Origin: DASWHR01 sp036398095
GTDB taxonomy: Bacteria; Actinomycetota; AC-67
NCBI GenBank assembly: GCA_036398095.1
Contig: DASWHR010000075.1
Coordinates: forward strand, 1 to 41,341
Direction: 5' to 3'
Length of the DNA stretch: 41,341 nt
The notes below the pieces were generated by a model. It did not search any database and had not been told where the DNA came from. It worked only from the letters and a program-made list of their open reading frames with translations. A program made the translations under genes and the position numbers. Below, piece after piece: positions 7,931-16,060 of the stretch. Each line of letters starts with the position of its first letter. Position 1 is the first letter of the stretch.

Positions 7931-8220
7931 AGAGCGAAAGATCGCGCGTCTGCTCCCCCTAACCCGGCAGATCGTCGAGCGTCACCGCCGCGACTGGATC
8001 GAGGCGCCCGCCGGAGCGCAAGTACAAGACCCGGGCGTGACGGCTACCGGCCAGGACGCCTCCTAAACCGCCAAAGTGGTGCTAACGCTTACTGAAGAGA
8101 ACCGTCAGTTGCCTGCACGAACGGGCGTACACGTCGAGCGACTGCCGCGGTGACTAGATCTCGGCTCCAGTGTTCGCCTCGTACGCGATCGTCACCGTTT
8201 CGTGCTGCGCGACTGATAGC
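7931..8220. other. 290-nt stretch without a recognised gene
   Basis: It lies between the HigA stop and the stop of the convergent alpha-galactosidase gene. I see no tRNA, no convincing open frame with a ribosome site and no strong terminator hairpin. The last 20 bases resemble the end of the membrane-protein gene at 2069-2088 (16 identical bases), which I treat as chance. Confidence 0.4.
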
Positions 8221-10371
8221 TCAGGCGGGTTCGATCGTTAGGATGCGCACGCCGTTGGGGGCCGCGATCGTCAGCGGAATTCCGTTTCGCAGATCCGATC
8301 CGGGGAACTCGCCGACCACGAAGGGTGTGCCTGTGGGCGTCACGTCGGTCAGCCGGTAGGTATCTCCCGCCGACAGGCCGCGGAACGCGACGGTCTGCGT
8401 GTCGTTCGGCGCACCGAGCCGGTAGAGCATCGCCATTCCGCGGTTCGCGTCGGCGTCCCACGGTTGCAGGCCGCTCCACGTCCCGCGGCCGAGCGGATCC
8501 GACAGCAGCGGATACGCGAACCCATTCGTCATCGGATGCTGCTTGGCGAAGTCGGTCCAGACCTTGACCCGATCGATCACCGCGGTCGCACCGGCCAGTT
8601 CGCGAATGTCGGTCCAGAACGTCATGTGATACGCAAGCGCGGCCGCCATCTTCTCGTCGATCGTCGCGGCCGTATCGCCGGGCCGGATCGTGGCGGCCTG
8701 ACCGATCGTGAAGCCCGGCACGTAGGGCGCCATCGTCCACACGTTGTGCAGCACCGCGTCCTGCGGCGGGTTGCCGTTCTGGAACCAGGTCGGGCCGTGC
8801 AGCATCGACTCGTATGGGAAGCCGCGGAAGTCGTTGGTCTCGTCCATCCCGAAGCCGGTGCCTCCGAACCGTTCGCCGAGTGCGGCGATCTCTTCGAAGA
8901 ACGCGTCGCGTTGCTCGTAGAGCGATCCGAACTGGCAGTCGATCCACACCAGGAAATCGAACTTGAACTCGCTCGGGCGCAGCGAGGTGGTGATCTGTGC
9001 GATCTCGGCCGCGAGCTTGTCGCGGTATCGCGGAAACTCGCCGGACAGCGGCGCGTTGAAGTCCCAGATCCCGATGCCGGCGGCGTTGCTTCCGTCGTCG
9101 GGCAGGACGGCGTTGTAGGCGGCCGTGCCGGCACCCACCGGCAGGCAGGTCGCCTCGGGATGCGCGTTCCACGACTGCGAATGCGGATGGAACGAGCCCG
9201 GCGCCATCCACAATCCGAGCCGCATCCCGTTCGCTTCCAAGATGTCGCGCACCGGCCCGAGCCTGTCGGGATAGCGCGCCGCGTCCGGCGCGGTCCAGTC
9301 GCCGTTGTACAACTGCCAGCCGTCGTCGAGCACGAACGTCTCGACGCCCAACGACTTCGCGACCGGCCAGAGCTGCTCGAACTGCGGGAAGCCGACCCCG
9401 TCGCGCGCGCCGATCTCGAACGGGCCGCCGCGCACCCGATCGGTGTTGAAGTTGATCGTGCGCGGATAGTCACGCACGTCGCTCATCAGCATCCGGTGCG
9501 CCTGCCACGCGAGATCGTCGGAATCGGATCCCATCGCCACGATCACCGGCTCGAGCGCCAGCGTTCCGAACGGCGCCACGACGCGCGTGCGCGCCGGCGC
9601 GGCCGGCGGATGCCCGCCTTCGGGCCGGTCTTCCTCGAACGGTCCCAGATACACCTTGTCGTAGGCCAGGTCGACGGCCGCTTCGGCCGTCGTGCCGCCG
9701 CTCCAGCGCATCCGCGACGACAGATAGTTGCGCCGCTGCATCAGCAGGCCGAGTTCTCCGTCGCCGGTCTCGAACCATTCGGCGTTGGCGTCGAAGTCGC
9801 GGCCGGTCGTGTCGGACCGGTAGTCGTATGCGTCGCGCCAGTCGGCGCCGCCGCTGAAGTTGATCGCGCGTCCGTCGCGCGGCCCGAAGGCCGCCTCGGT
9901 CAGCCGCTCGAGCGTGTAGGCCGCGAGCGGGACGGGCGCCGCGCCGGCATGCACGATCGTCTCCATCCGGATCGCGGCCACGCCGGGCAGCACGCGCGCG
10001 ACCCGCTCGATCGTGTACGGGACGAGCCCCTTCATTCGGATCCGCAGCTCGACGCCTCCCGATTCGATCGACGTCGCGGACCACGATGCGATCGACCACT
10101 GCTCGGATGTCACCGAGCCGGGCGCGGTCGTGAACTCCGATTCGCTAAGCCACGAGCCGGTTCCGCCGCCGGTGGTGCGCGTGGTGGCCGATGTCGCGAG
10201 GTCGCCGAGCGACCACCGGCGTTCGATCAGATCGTTTCCGATGCTCAGCAACGAGCCGGTTCGGCGGACATAGGCGTCGCCGCTCGCGACGATCTCATCG
10301 GCGCGCGACGGCGCGGCCGGCAGGATCGCGGCGACCGCAAGCAGCGCCGCGACCGATGCGCGCCGCCTCAT
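8221..10371 (-). CDS. Secreted GH36-like alpha-galactosidase (clan GH-D)
   Basis: A 716-residue secreted glycosidase. A signal peptide (residues 1-24, ending PSRADE) precedes a beta-rich domain (about 30-300) and a TIM barrel. The barrel carries FVLDDGW (346-352), GLWMAPGSFHP (386-395) and EFKFDFLVW (468-476). In clan GH-D the Asp of this K-x-D motif (here Asp472) is the nucleophile. The acid/base may be one of the Asp residues in GFGMDETNDF (506-515), but the classic GH36 C-x-S-G-G-G-R motif is absent, so it is a divergent member. A C-terminal beta-sandwich follows (about 620-716). The ATG overlaps the ceramidase stop (ATGA), so both enzymes are translated from one mRNA. Specificity for alpha-galactosides is inferred from the clan. 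Confidence 0.75.
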   Translation of the reverse strand: MRRRASVAALLAVAAILPAAPSRADEIVASGDAYVRRTGSLLSIGNDLIERRWSLGDLATSATTRTTGGGTGSWLSESEFTTAPGSVTSEQWSIASWSATSIESGGVELRIRMKGLVPYTIERVARVLPGVAAIRMETIVHAGAAPVPLAAYTLERLTEAAFGPRDGRAINFSGGADWRDAYDYRSDTTGRDFDANAEWFETGDGELGLLMQRRNYLSSRMRWSGGTTAEAAVDLAYDKVYLGPFEEDRPEGGHPPAAPARTRVVAPFGTLALEPVIVAMGSDSDDLAWQAHRMLMSDVRDYPRTINFNTDRVRGGPFEIGARDGVGFPQFEQLWPVAKSLGVETFVLDDGWQLYNGDWTAPDAARYPDRLGPVRDILEANGMRLGLWMAPGSFHPHSQSWNAHPEATCLPVGAGTAAYNAVLPDDGSNAAGIGIWDFNAPLSGEFPRYRDKLAAEIAQITTSLRPSEFKFDFLVWIDCQFGSLYEQRDAFFEEIAALGERFGGTGFGMDETNDFRGFPYESMLHGPTWFQNGNPPQDAVLHNVWTMAPYVPGFTIGQAATIRPGDTAATIDEKMAAALAYHMTFWTDIRELAGATAVIDRVKVWTDFAKQHPMTNGFAYPLLSDPLGRGTWSGLQPWDADANRGMAMLYRLGAPNDTQTVAFRGLSAGDTYRLTDVTPTGTPFVVGEFPGSDLRNGIPLTIAAPNGVRILTIEPA

Positions 10372-12764
10372 GCCGAGCCCGTGTTGCCGAACGCGTCGGT
10401 GACGCCGGCTCCGACCAGCGTGTCGCCGGCGATAAACGCGAATGTCGCCGCGCCGCCGCTCATCGCGGCCGTCAACGTTGTCGGAACCCCGCCGCGAACC
10501 ACCGTCAGCGTCGCGGTCCCGTCCACCGGCGGCCGCATGCGAAACGACAGTGCCCCGTCCGCCGGATACGTCGCGCGAACGACCCACGACGATCCCTGCT
10601 CCACCGTCACCGCAAGCGCATCCGACGCGGCGACATCGAATTCCGATGTCAGCTCGTAGGGCGCGAGCGAGATCGGCGTCGCAGCGACGCGGCCGGTGAT
10701 GCGGAACCGGTAGCGGCCGGCATCCGCCGATGCGGGAACGTCCCAAGAGGCCATCCACGTGTGCGCTCCGTCGATCTTTTCGTAGCGGACGATCGTCGCG
10801 CCGTCGGTCGCGTCGCCCGCGACGCGCGCCCACGACGATCCGTCGAAGCGCTCGAGCGTGACGCGATCGGCGCCGAGCCGCCACTCGGCCGTCGGGCCGC
10901 CGCCGCGCCAGACCATCGACGCCGTTCCCAGACGCGCCGTCCGGCCCGCCGCGGCGATCACCGCCGGCTCGCCGCCCAGATCCGCCGCGACCGGCGCGAT
11001 CGCCGTCGCGGTCGTGTCGGGATGCGACAGATGCTCGATGCAGTCGTCCGGGTCGATCGCCGGATCGCAGGCCGGCACCGCCGCGCCGGCGATCATCGCG
11101 CGTGCCAGGCGCGTCAACTCTTGCTCGAGCAGCGGCGAGGACTGCGGTCCGAACAGCGTGAAGCCGCCCTCGTAGTCCTGGACCGTGTATTCCTCGGGGG
11201 TGGCGAAGTAGGACACGTAGTCGTTGCCGAGCCCGGCGATCACCACTGTGCTCCACGGGCGACCCGGCAGCGACATCAGCCGCGCCGCGATCCGCTTGCC
11301 GACCGTCATGTTCGCCTCGCCCGGCACCGACGCGAACAGCACGTCGCCGACCCGCAGCGTCTGCAGACGTACGATCGACGGAACCAATCCCGCACCGGCC
11401 AGTCCGGGCATCTTGTTGCCTTGGGCAGCCGTGGGATACGGCGTCGTCGCCGGCCCATCGACGACCGAGGCGCCCAGCGATGCGTACGGCGCGACGCGAT
11501 CCCACATCGGATCGCGCTTGTCGATCTTGGGGCCGTCGTAGACGAACTCGTCGTCGATCTTTTGTCCGCAGAAGCACAAGTACTCGAATCGCGCATCCAC
11601 CGTGACGTCGCTGCGAAGATCGTCTTCGAGCGCCTCCCACGCGGCCAGCACCGGGCCGGCTTGCCGCAGACCCGCGTTCTCCATCGACGCGTACTGGTTG
11701 AAGCCCGAGCCGACCGGCGAGATGTCGCCCTCCGCGCCGTTGATGAGCGCGTCCACGATCTGGTGTCCCTCGGGCAGCGGCCCGGCTTTGGCTCGAATTC
11801 CTTCGACGATCTTGCGCGTCGCCCAGCCTTGGTTGTCGCCCGAGAACAGAAGGTTCGCATCCCCGCCGATCGTGCCGTGCGCCGCGAACTGCGTCAGCAC
11901 GCCCAGCGGCAGGCCGCCGGCCGTGTCGATGCGGAACACCGTGGTGCGATCGTCGTTGGTCGGCGGCGAGGACGGCGACGGGTTGTCGCCGTCGCACAAG
12001 CTCTCGGGGTTCTGACACCACTGCGGGCTCACGCTGCGGTTCCGGTTCGCGCCCGGCGTCGCGATCTGCGTCGAGGCCATCTTCGCCGGCGCGAGGCGCG
12101 CATCGGCGTCGACGACCGCGCGCGTCAGGCCGGACACGACCGCTTCGAACACGCGCGGATCGAACTCGTCGCCGCCCAGCAGCGCGTAGCCCTGGTACTG
12201 GAAGATGCCGCCCGGTCCTTGATGCGAGTGCGTCGCGCTGATCAACAGATGTGACTCGGCGATGCCGGTTGCGGCGGCGATCCGGTTCGCGACGGCCTTG
12301 TGGACCTCGCCGGGAATGCCGCCGAGGTCGGCCTGCACCACCGCGACCTTGGCGCCGTTCGCGTCGCGGATCACGAACGCGTTCGCTTGCAGGCGCAGAT
12401 GAATGCCGCGGCTCGCGACGAATTCTTTCGAGTAGCCCTCGATGTCGCCGTTCGTCTTGTCGCGCACGAACCGTTCTTGGGTGAGCGCGGCCAGGTTCGC
12501 GGCTGCGCCCATCGGATCGCCATCCGCCAGGGACGACGCCGCGCCGGTCATGTGCTCCTCGAAACCCGATGCGGAATAGAGCATCCCTTGTCGGGCGGTG
12601 TAGCCCCACTGCGGGGTCGTCACCGGCGGGGTGATGTCGGCCGAGGCGGCGCCGGCGCACAGGACGGCCTCGCATTCAGGAGCGTCGGCGCCGCGGGCCG
12701 GGAAGGCCAGGAGGGAGCCGATCAGGAGCAGGGCAGCAACGGAGAAAGCGCGATGTTTGGTCAT
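10368..12764 (-). CDS. Secreted neutral/alkaline ceramidase
   Basis: A 798-residue member of the neutral (non-lysosomal) ceramidase family, which cleaves the N-acyl bond of ceramide to sphingosine and fatty acid. A signal peptide (about 1-25, ending FPARGAD) starts the protein. Family motifs: GAASADITPP (38-47), the zinc-binding SATHSHQGPGG (176-186; ATHSHSGP in characterised enzymes), FAAHGT (293-298, the next zinc His) and AEGDISP (344-350) holding the proposed catalytic Ser. VPGEANMTVGKRIA matches the family's VPGE-TTMAGRR region. A C-terminal beta-sandwich with extra repeats follows. Start ATG 12764 has only a weak ribosome site. The downstream glycosidase overlaps by four bases, suggesting joint attack on glycosylated sphingolipids outside the cell. 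Confidence 0.85.
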   Translation of the reverse strand: MTKHRAFSVAALLLIGSLLAFPARGADAPECEAVLCAGAASADITPPVTTPQWGYTARQGMLYSASGFEEHMTGAASSLADGDPMGAAANLAALTQERFVRDKTNGDIEGYSKEFVASRGIHLRLQANAFVIRDANGAKVAVVQADLGGIPGEVHKAVANRIAAATGIAESHLLISATHSHQGPGGIFQYQGYALLGGDEFDPRVFEAVVSGLTRAVVDADARLAPAKMASTQIATPGANRNRSVSPQWCQNPESLCDGDNPSPSSPPTNDDRTTVFRIDTAGGLPLGVLTQFAAHGTIGGDANLLFSGDNQGWATRKIVEGIRAKAGPLPEGHQIVDALINGAEGDISPVGSGFNQYASMENAGLRQAGPVLAAWEALEDDLRSDVTVDARFEYLCFCGQKIDDEFVYDGPKIDKRDPMWDRVAPYASLGASVVDGPATTPYPTAAQGNKMPGLAGAGLVPSIVRLQTLRVGDVLFASVPGEANMTVGKRIAARLMSLPGRPWSTVVIAGLGNDYVSYFATPEEYTVQDYEGGFTLFGPQSSPLLEQELTRLARAMIAGAAVPACDPAIDPDDCIEHLSHPDTTATAIAPVAADLGGEPAVIAAAGRTARLGTASMVWRGGGPTAEWRLGADRVTLERFDGSSWARVAGDATDGATIVRYEKIDGAHTWMASWDVPASADAGRYRFRITGRVAATPISLAPYELTSEFDVAASDALAVTVEQGSSWVVRATYPADGALSFRMRPPVDGTATLTVVRGGVPTTLTAAMSGGAATFAFIAGDTLVGAGVTDAFGNTGSA

Positions 12765-12869
12765 GGAAACGGATTCGCGCGGCCGGCGAAAGATTCCTTC
12801 CCAAATTTCCGTCCGAGTGGGAGGAATCGGGCAATGAAGCGGCGAACCTAGGGTGAGTCCTCTCGCCAG

Positions 12870-12917
12870 GACGGATCGGGCCGGGTATCCGGCCCCGATC
12901 CGTTTCTAGGGCCTTTT
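12870..12917 (+). terminator. Hairpin with T-tract between crcB and the ceramidase gene
   Basis: ACGGATCGGGCCGG, loop GTAT, then CCGGCCCCGATCCGT (one bulged base), followed by a T-run at 12913-12917 on the plus strand. Both flanking genes read on the minus strand, where the stem lacks a T-tract; it may still end the pmt-crcB transcript, since U-less hairpins are common terminators in this group. No other gene is seen in 12765-12985. Confidence 0.6.
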
Positions 12918-12985
12918 TCCTGGAGGAATCCCCGCTGTAGGCCGGCCGTCGTCACGGTGCGTGGCGGGATCTCACTCGTTGCCGG

Positions 12986-13357
12986 CTAGAAAGACCGGCC
13001 GATCCAGGTCCCTGCGATCGCGGCGACCAGGCCGGCGACGATGCTCCCGATCACGTAGACGGCGGCCAGAACCGGCAGCCCGCCCTCGGCCATGCGCACC
13101 GTCTGAAGCATATAGGTCGAAAACGTCGTGTAGGCGCCGAGGAACCCGGTGGTCAGCGCGAGCCGGGCGGCGTGGTTGTCCAGGAACCGATCCGCGAACA
13201 GCGCCACCAGCAGCCCCAGCAAGAACGCGCCCGAGACGTTGACGACGAAGATCCCCCACGGATAGGGCCCGCGCGCACGGTCCGAGACGAACTCGTCGAC
13301 CGCGTACCGCGCGACCGCGCCGGCGAAGCCGCCGATGCCGATCCACAGCACATTCAC
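12986..13357 (-). CDS. crcB: Fluoride channel CrcB/Fluc
   Basis: A 123-residue membrane protein with four hydrophobic segments and the Fluc signatures: GGFAGAVARY (9-18), FVVNVSGAFLLG with the pore Asn40, and GFLGAYTTFSTYM (71-83) matching the family's G-(x)-TTFSTF region with the Na+-binding turn and Phe box. It dimerises in antiparallel orientation and exports fluoride. The length is normal. It starts four bases after the pmt stop and is therefore in the pmt operon. No fluoride riboswitch is visible, nor would one be expected inside the operon. Only one copy is seen here, so a homodimer is likely unless a partner lies elsewhere. Confidence 0.9.
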   Translation of the reverse strand: MNVLWIGIGGFAGAVARYAVDEFVSDRARGPYPWGIFVVNVSGAFLLGLLVALFADRFLDNHAARLALTTGFLGAYTTFSTYMLQTVRMAEGGLPVLAAVYVIGSIVAGLVAAIAGTWIGRSF

Positions 13358-13361
13358 GACG

Positions 13362-15440
13362 CTAGATCCAGCACGACAGCAGAATGCCCTGCTGCCCGCA
13401 GTCGCGTTGCAGCCACATGTGCTTTCGCCAGCCGAAGACCCCGCCGTCGGGGATCGGGCCGGCGGCGAGGACCGGATAGAAGTAGGCGAACATCGCCAGC
13501 ACCAACCCCGCGTACACCATGATGAGCCGCCGCGGCTTGGGCGTATAGGCGAGCAGCGTCGCCAAGCCGTTGCCGACGAGGAACATCACCGCCAGCGCCG
13601 GAATCTTGTAGAGCAGATGCGAGATGCGCCCGGCATGCAGCCACTGCATGTAGAGCGGCGTGAACGGGATCGTGATCATGAGCGCGAACATCAACGTCAT
13701 CTGCCACGGCCGCATTTCTTCGGTGACGCGGTCCACCATGTGCGCGACCATCAACGCAAGGATCGGCACGGCGGGGGTCATATAGAAAAGGAACAGCGGC
13801 CGGGTCGTGATCAGCCACGGCAGATACAGCGGTGCGAACAGCAGCAGCAGCAGCGCCGCGTTTTGGTCGCGCCGGCCGAGCGCCCGCCAGATCATGTAGG
13901 GGATCGCAAGGAAGAACGCCGGAAACCACAGCGCCGGGTTCGGCAGACCCAGGATCTCGGCCTGCGTCTTGCACTCGCGCGTGGGATCGATCGGTGCGGG
14001 CGTTTCGGTGGGGGACGGTGTCGGAGACGGTGTGCCGGCGCCCGTCTCGGTTCCCGTGGGCGAGATCTGCGCGGCGCGGACGCGCGCTGCTGCCGTCGCC
14101 GGCGGCTGTTCGCACGGATCGTCGAACCCTTCGCTGTTGAAGTAGTGCGAGGTCGGCCGGCCCATCCACGGCCACGACCATGCGCGCGACAGATACGGAT
14201 GGGACGGCTTGCCCTCGTCGTTGATGGTCTTGAGGTTTTTGTGGAAGTCCCAGATCTCGCGCTGATAGCAGACCCACTCTTGCCATTGGTCGGGCCACAC
14301 GTCCCAGTTCCATATCACGGAGTTGACCGGGCTGACGGCGCCGTTGAACTCGATCGAGGCCTGCTCGGCGCAGCGCGGCGGCTTGTAGCGCGTGTCCGCG
14401 CCGGCGAACCACGGGATATAGGAAAGGACGTAGACCAGGAGCGGCAGCAACACGAACGCCGAACCGAGCTTGAGGATCATCATCCACGCCGACTCGAATC
14501 GCCGGCCGGGTGCCGAGTCGGGGGGCGCGGACTCCCACGGCGGCGGCGGCGGAGCCGGCGGTTCAGGCTCGCTCCCGAACTCGCTCCAGGGCTCGTCCGG
14601 TTCGCGGGCCGTTTCGCCGGGGTCTTCGCCGGGGTCTTCGCCGGTTTCTTCGAGGGGCATCTCGCGCGGGGTCCAGCCGAAGCCGCTCTCGGCGGGGACC
14701 AGTCCGGCCGAGGCGGCCATCATCTCGTCGGCGATCGCGCGGCCGCGGCGGCGGCGATCCAGTTCCCACACCAGGCCCAGCACGATCAGGAACGGGATCA
14801 CGAACATCGCCGACCATTTCGTTGCGAGGCCCAAGCCGATCGCGACCGCCGAGCCCAACCGCCACGGCCGCCACCCCGAATATCCCGGCCGCGTCCGCGC
14901 GCGATCCTCGATCAGCAGCCAGACCGCGAGCACGATGAAAAACGCCACGAAAACGTCCAGCATCGCGATGCGCGACTGAACGAAGAACAGTCCGTCCACC
15001 GCGACCAGCAACGCGCCGAGCGCCGCGATCCACGGCGAGCGAAACAGCCGCCGTCCGATCAGGTAGACCAGCAGAATCGTCGCCGTGCCGACCAGCGCCG
15101 CCGCTACGCGCCATCCGAACGAGTTGCAGCCGAAGATTCGCATGCCCGCCCCGATCAGCCATTTGCCGACGGGGGGATGCACCGCGAAGGCCGGCTCGAG
15201 CGCGATCTGCGCGCACCGGCCGGGCAGCTTCGCGCCTTCGGCGAGCTGAAAGTCCGAGCCGTGCCGCAACAGGCCGAGCGCGTTGACCGGGTAGTAGAAC
15301 TCGTCGAGCGGGATCAGCGACTTCGGGACGTTCAGCCGAACGAAGCGGATGACGCCCGCAAAGATCGTGACGGCCGCGCCCAGAAGAAAGCCGAGGCCCC
15401 GAATCCGGGGCGCGACGGCGGGGCTGCGGTCGGTCTCCAC
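13362..15440 (-). CDS. pmt: Protein O-mannosyltransferase (GT39, PMT family)
   Basis: A 692-residue polytopic membrane enzyme that transfers mannose from polyprenyl-phosphate-mannose to secreted proteins. It has the acidic catalytic motif IPLDEFYY (Asp46/Glu47 in the first external loop), then HPPVGKWLI (88-96) and about ten membrane segments. A hydrophilic insert at about residues 255-305 is rich in Glu, Asp and Pro (GEDPGEDPGE, PAPPPPPWES), encoded partly by 12-bp repeats; another Pro/Thr-rich loop lies near residues 450-485. In Actinomycetota pmt is normally divergent from rsmI; here 12 kb of foreign DNA separates them. The GTG start at 15440 has no clear Shine-Dalgarno but a TATACT eight bases upstream, so the mRNA is probably leaderless. 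Confidence 0.85.
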   Translation of the reverse strand: METDRSPAVAPRIRGLGFLLGAAVTIFAGVIRFVRLNVPKSLIPLDEFYYPVNALGLLRHGSDFQLAEGAKLPGRCAQIALEPAFAVHPPVGKWLIGAGMRIFGCNSFGWRVAAALVGTATILLVYLIGRRLFRSPWIAALGALLVAVDGLFFVQSRIAMLDVFVAFFIVLAVWLLIEDRARTRPGYSGWRPWRLGSAVAIGLGLATKWSAMFVIPFLIVLGLVWELDRRRRGRAIADEMMAASAGLVPAESGFGWTPREMPLEETGEDPGEDPGETAREPDEPWSEFGSEPEPPAPPPPPWESAPPDSAPGRRFESAWMMILKLGSAFVLLPLLVYVLSYIPWFAGADTRYKPPRCAEQASIEFNGAVSPVNSVIWNWDVWPDQWQEWVCYQREIWDFHKNLKTINDEGKPSHPYLSRAWSWPWMGRPTSHYFNSEGFDDPCEQPPATAAARVRAAQISPTGTETGAGTPSPTPSPTETPAPIDPTRECKTQAEILGLPNPALWFPAFFLAIPYMIWRALGRRDQNAALLLLLFAPLYLPWLITTRPLFLFYMTPAVPILALMVAHMVDRVTEEMRPWQMTLMFALMITIPFTPLYMQWLHAGRISHLLYKIPALAVMFLVGNGLATLLAYTPKPRRLIMVYAGLVLAMFAYFYPVLAAGPIPDGGVFGWRKHMWLQRDCGQQGILLSCWI

Positions 15441-15448
15441 GCGGCAGC

Positions 15449-15454
15449 AGTATA
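15449..15454 (-). promoter_or_regulatory. -10 element of pmt (leaderless)
   Basis: On the minus strand TATACT ends eight bases before the GTG start of pmt. No good -35 hexamer is seen at the expected distance. The closeness to the start codon implies a leaderless transcript. Confidence 0.5.
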
Positions 15455-15691
15455 CGAACGGGTTTCTGACGGAAGCACGAAAGAGGGAACACGGCTCGAG
15501 CCGACGAACGCATCGCCGGCCCGGTCACGGAGCCAGATCAGATGTTTGGAATACCGCTTTCCCGCACACAGGAATCCCTCTTTCCCGCGGGACTTGCTCC
15601 CTCTATCCCGCACTGTTGAGTCCCGTTGTCCTGGAATGACGCTGATCGGCGGCCGAGGTGCGGCCGCAGTTCTGCCCGACCTACGCGCCGT

Positions 15692-15730
15692 ATTCACGAG
15701 GAGTTCGTGCGCACCACGATCGCTGGGCTT
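15692..15730 (+). pseudogene. Fragment of rsmI
   Basis: In one frame this reads IHEEFVRTTIAGL, identical to the corresponding part of the intact RsmI (28190-28228). At DNA level 29 consecutive bases are identical (15695-15723 against 28193-28221), with three of the next seven bases differing. Similarity stops on both sides. It lies in the same orientation as the intact gene, more than 12 kb away, immediately inside the pmt side of the island. It is a remnant, not a functional gene. Confidence 0.75.
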
Positions 15731-16060
15731 CATCCATCTGTGTCCGCATGACGCTCACGGGTGGCGGCGCGAAGGCCTTCACCTATCTTGAGCGAGAGCT
15801 GGGGGCGGTAGAAGGCCGGATGGCTAACGCCGTCAATTCCAACCAGCAACCACATGACCAGTGTCGGTAGCGAGTTAGACGTTACGCCGATGTCGCAGCG
15901 TAGTCAGCGCTGGGGGGGATCCGTAGTCCCATTTTAGGATCCTGTTGTGTTTCCCTTGAACAGGGTGGGATGTCGCTCAGGTTCGCCCCTCATGCGTCGA
16001 TAGACGCCACGCCAGCGACGCGTTTCTGCGTGTGCGGCTCCTGGATGGAGGTTCCTTACG

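Larger units (their letters stand above)
15441..16060. other. 620-nt left flank of the Rhs island
   Basis: This gap separates pmt from the Rhs gene. It contains the pmt -10 element, a short fragment of rsmI (15692-15730) and, at the right end, GGAGG (16047-16051) ten bases before the Rhs start. The remaining sequence has scattered short frames, none with a credible ribosome site or recognisable protein. I take it as decayed junction DNA plus the Rhs promoter, which I could not place confidently. Confidence 0.5.

Noticed and set aside
8200..8215. 16 bases identical to the end of the membrane-protein gene (2069-2084)
   Set aside because: Similarity does not extend to either side beyond a few bases; in GC-rich sequence a match of this length can occur by chance.
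10191..12254. 687-codon plus-strand frame opposite the ceramidase and glycosidase genes
   Set aside because: Arg-rich shadow of two well-supported minus-strand genes.
13335..15791. 818-codon plus-strand frame opposite pmt
   Set aside because: It is the antisense shadow of a high-GC membrane protein: extremely Arg/Asp/His-rich with no hydrophobic core pattern or known motif.
15658..15870. 70-codon frame in the left flank of the Rhs island
   Set aside because: No ribosome site, no recognisable domain, and it runs out of frame through the rsmI fragment.
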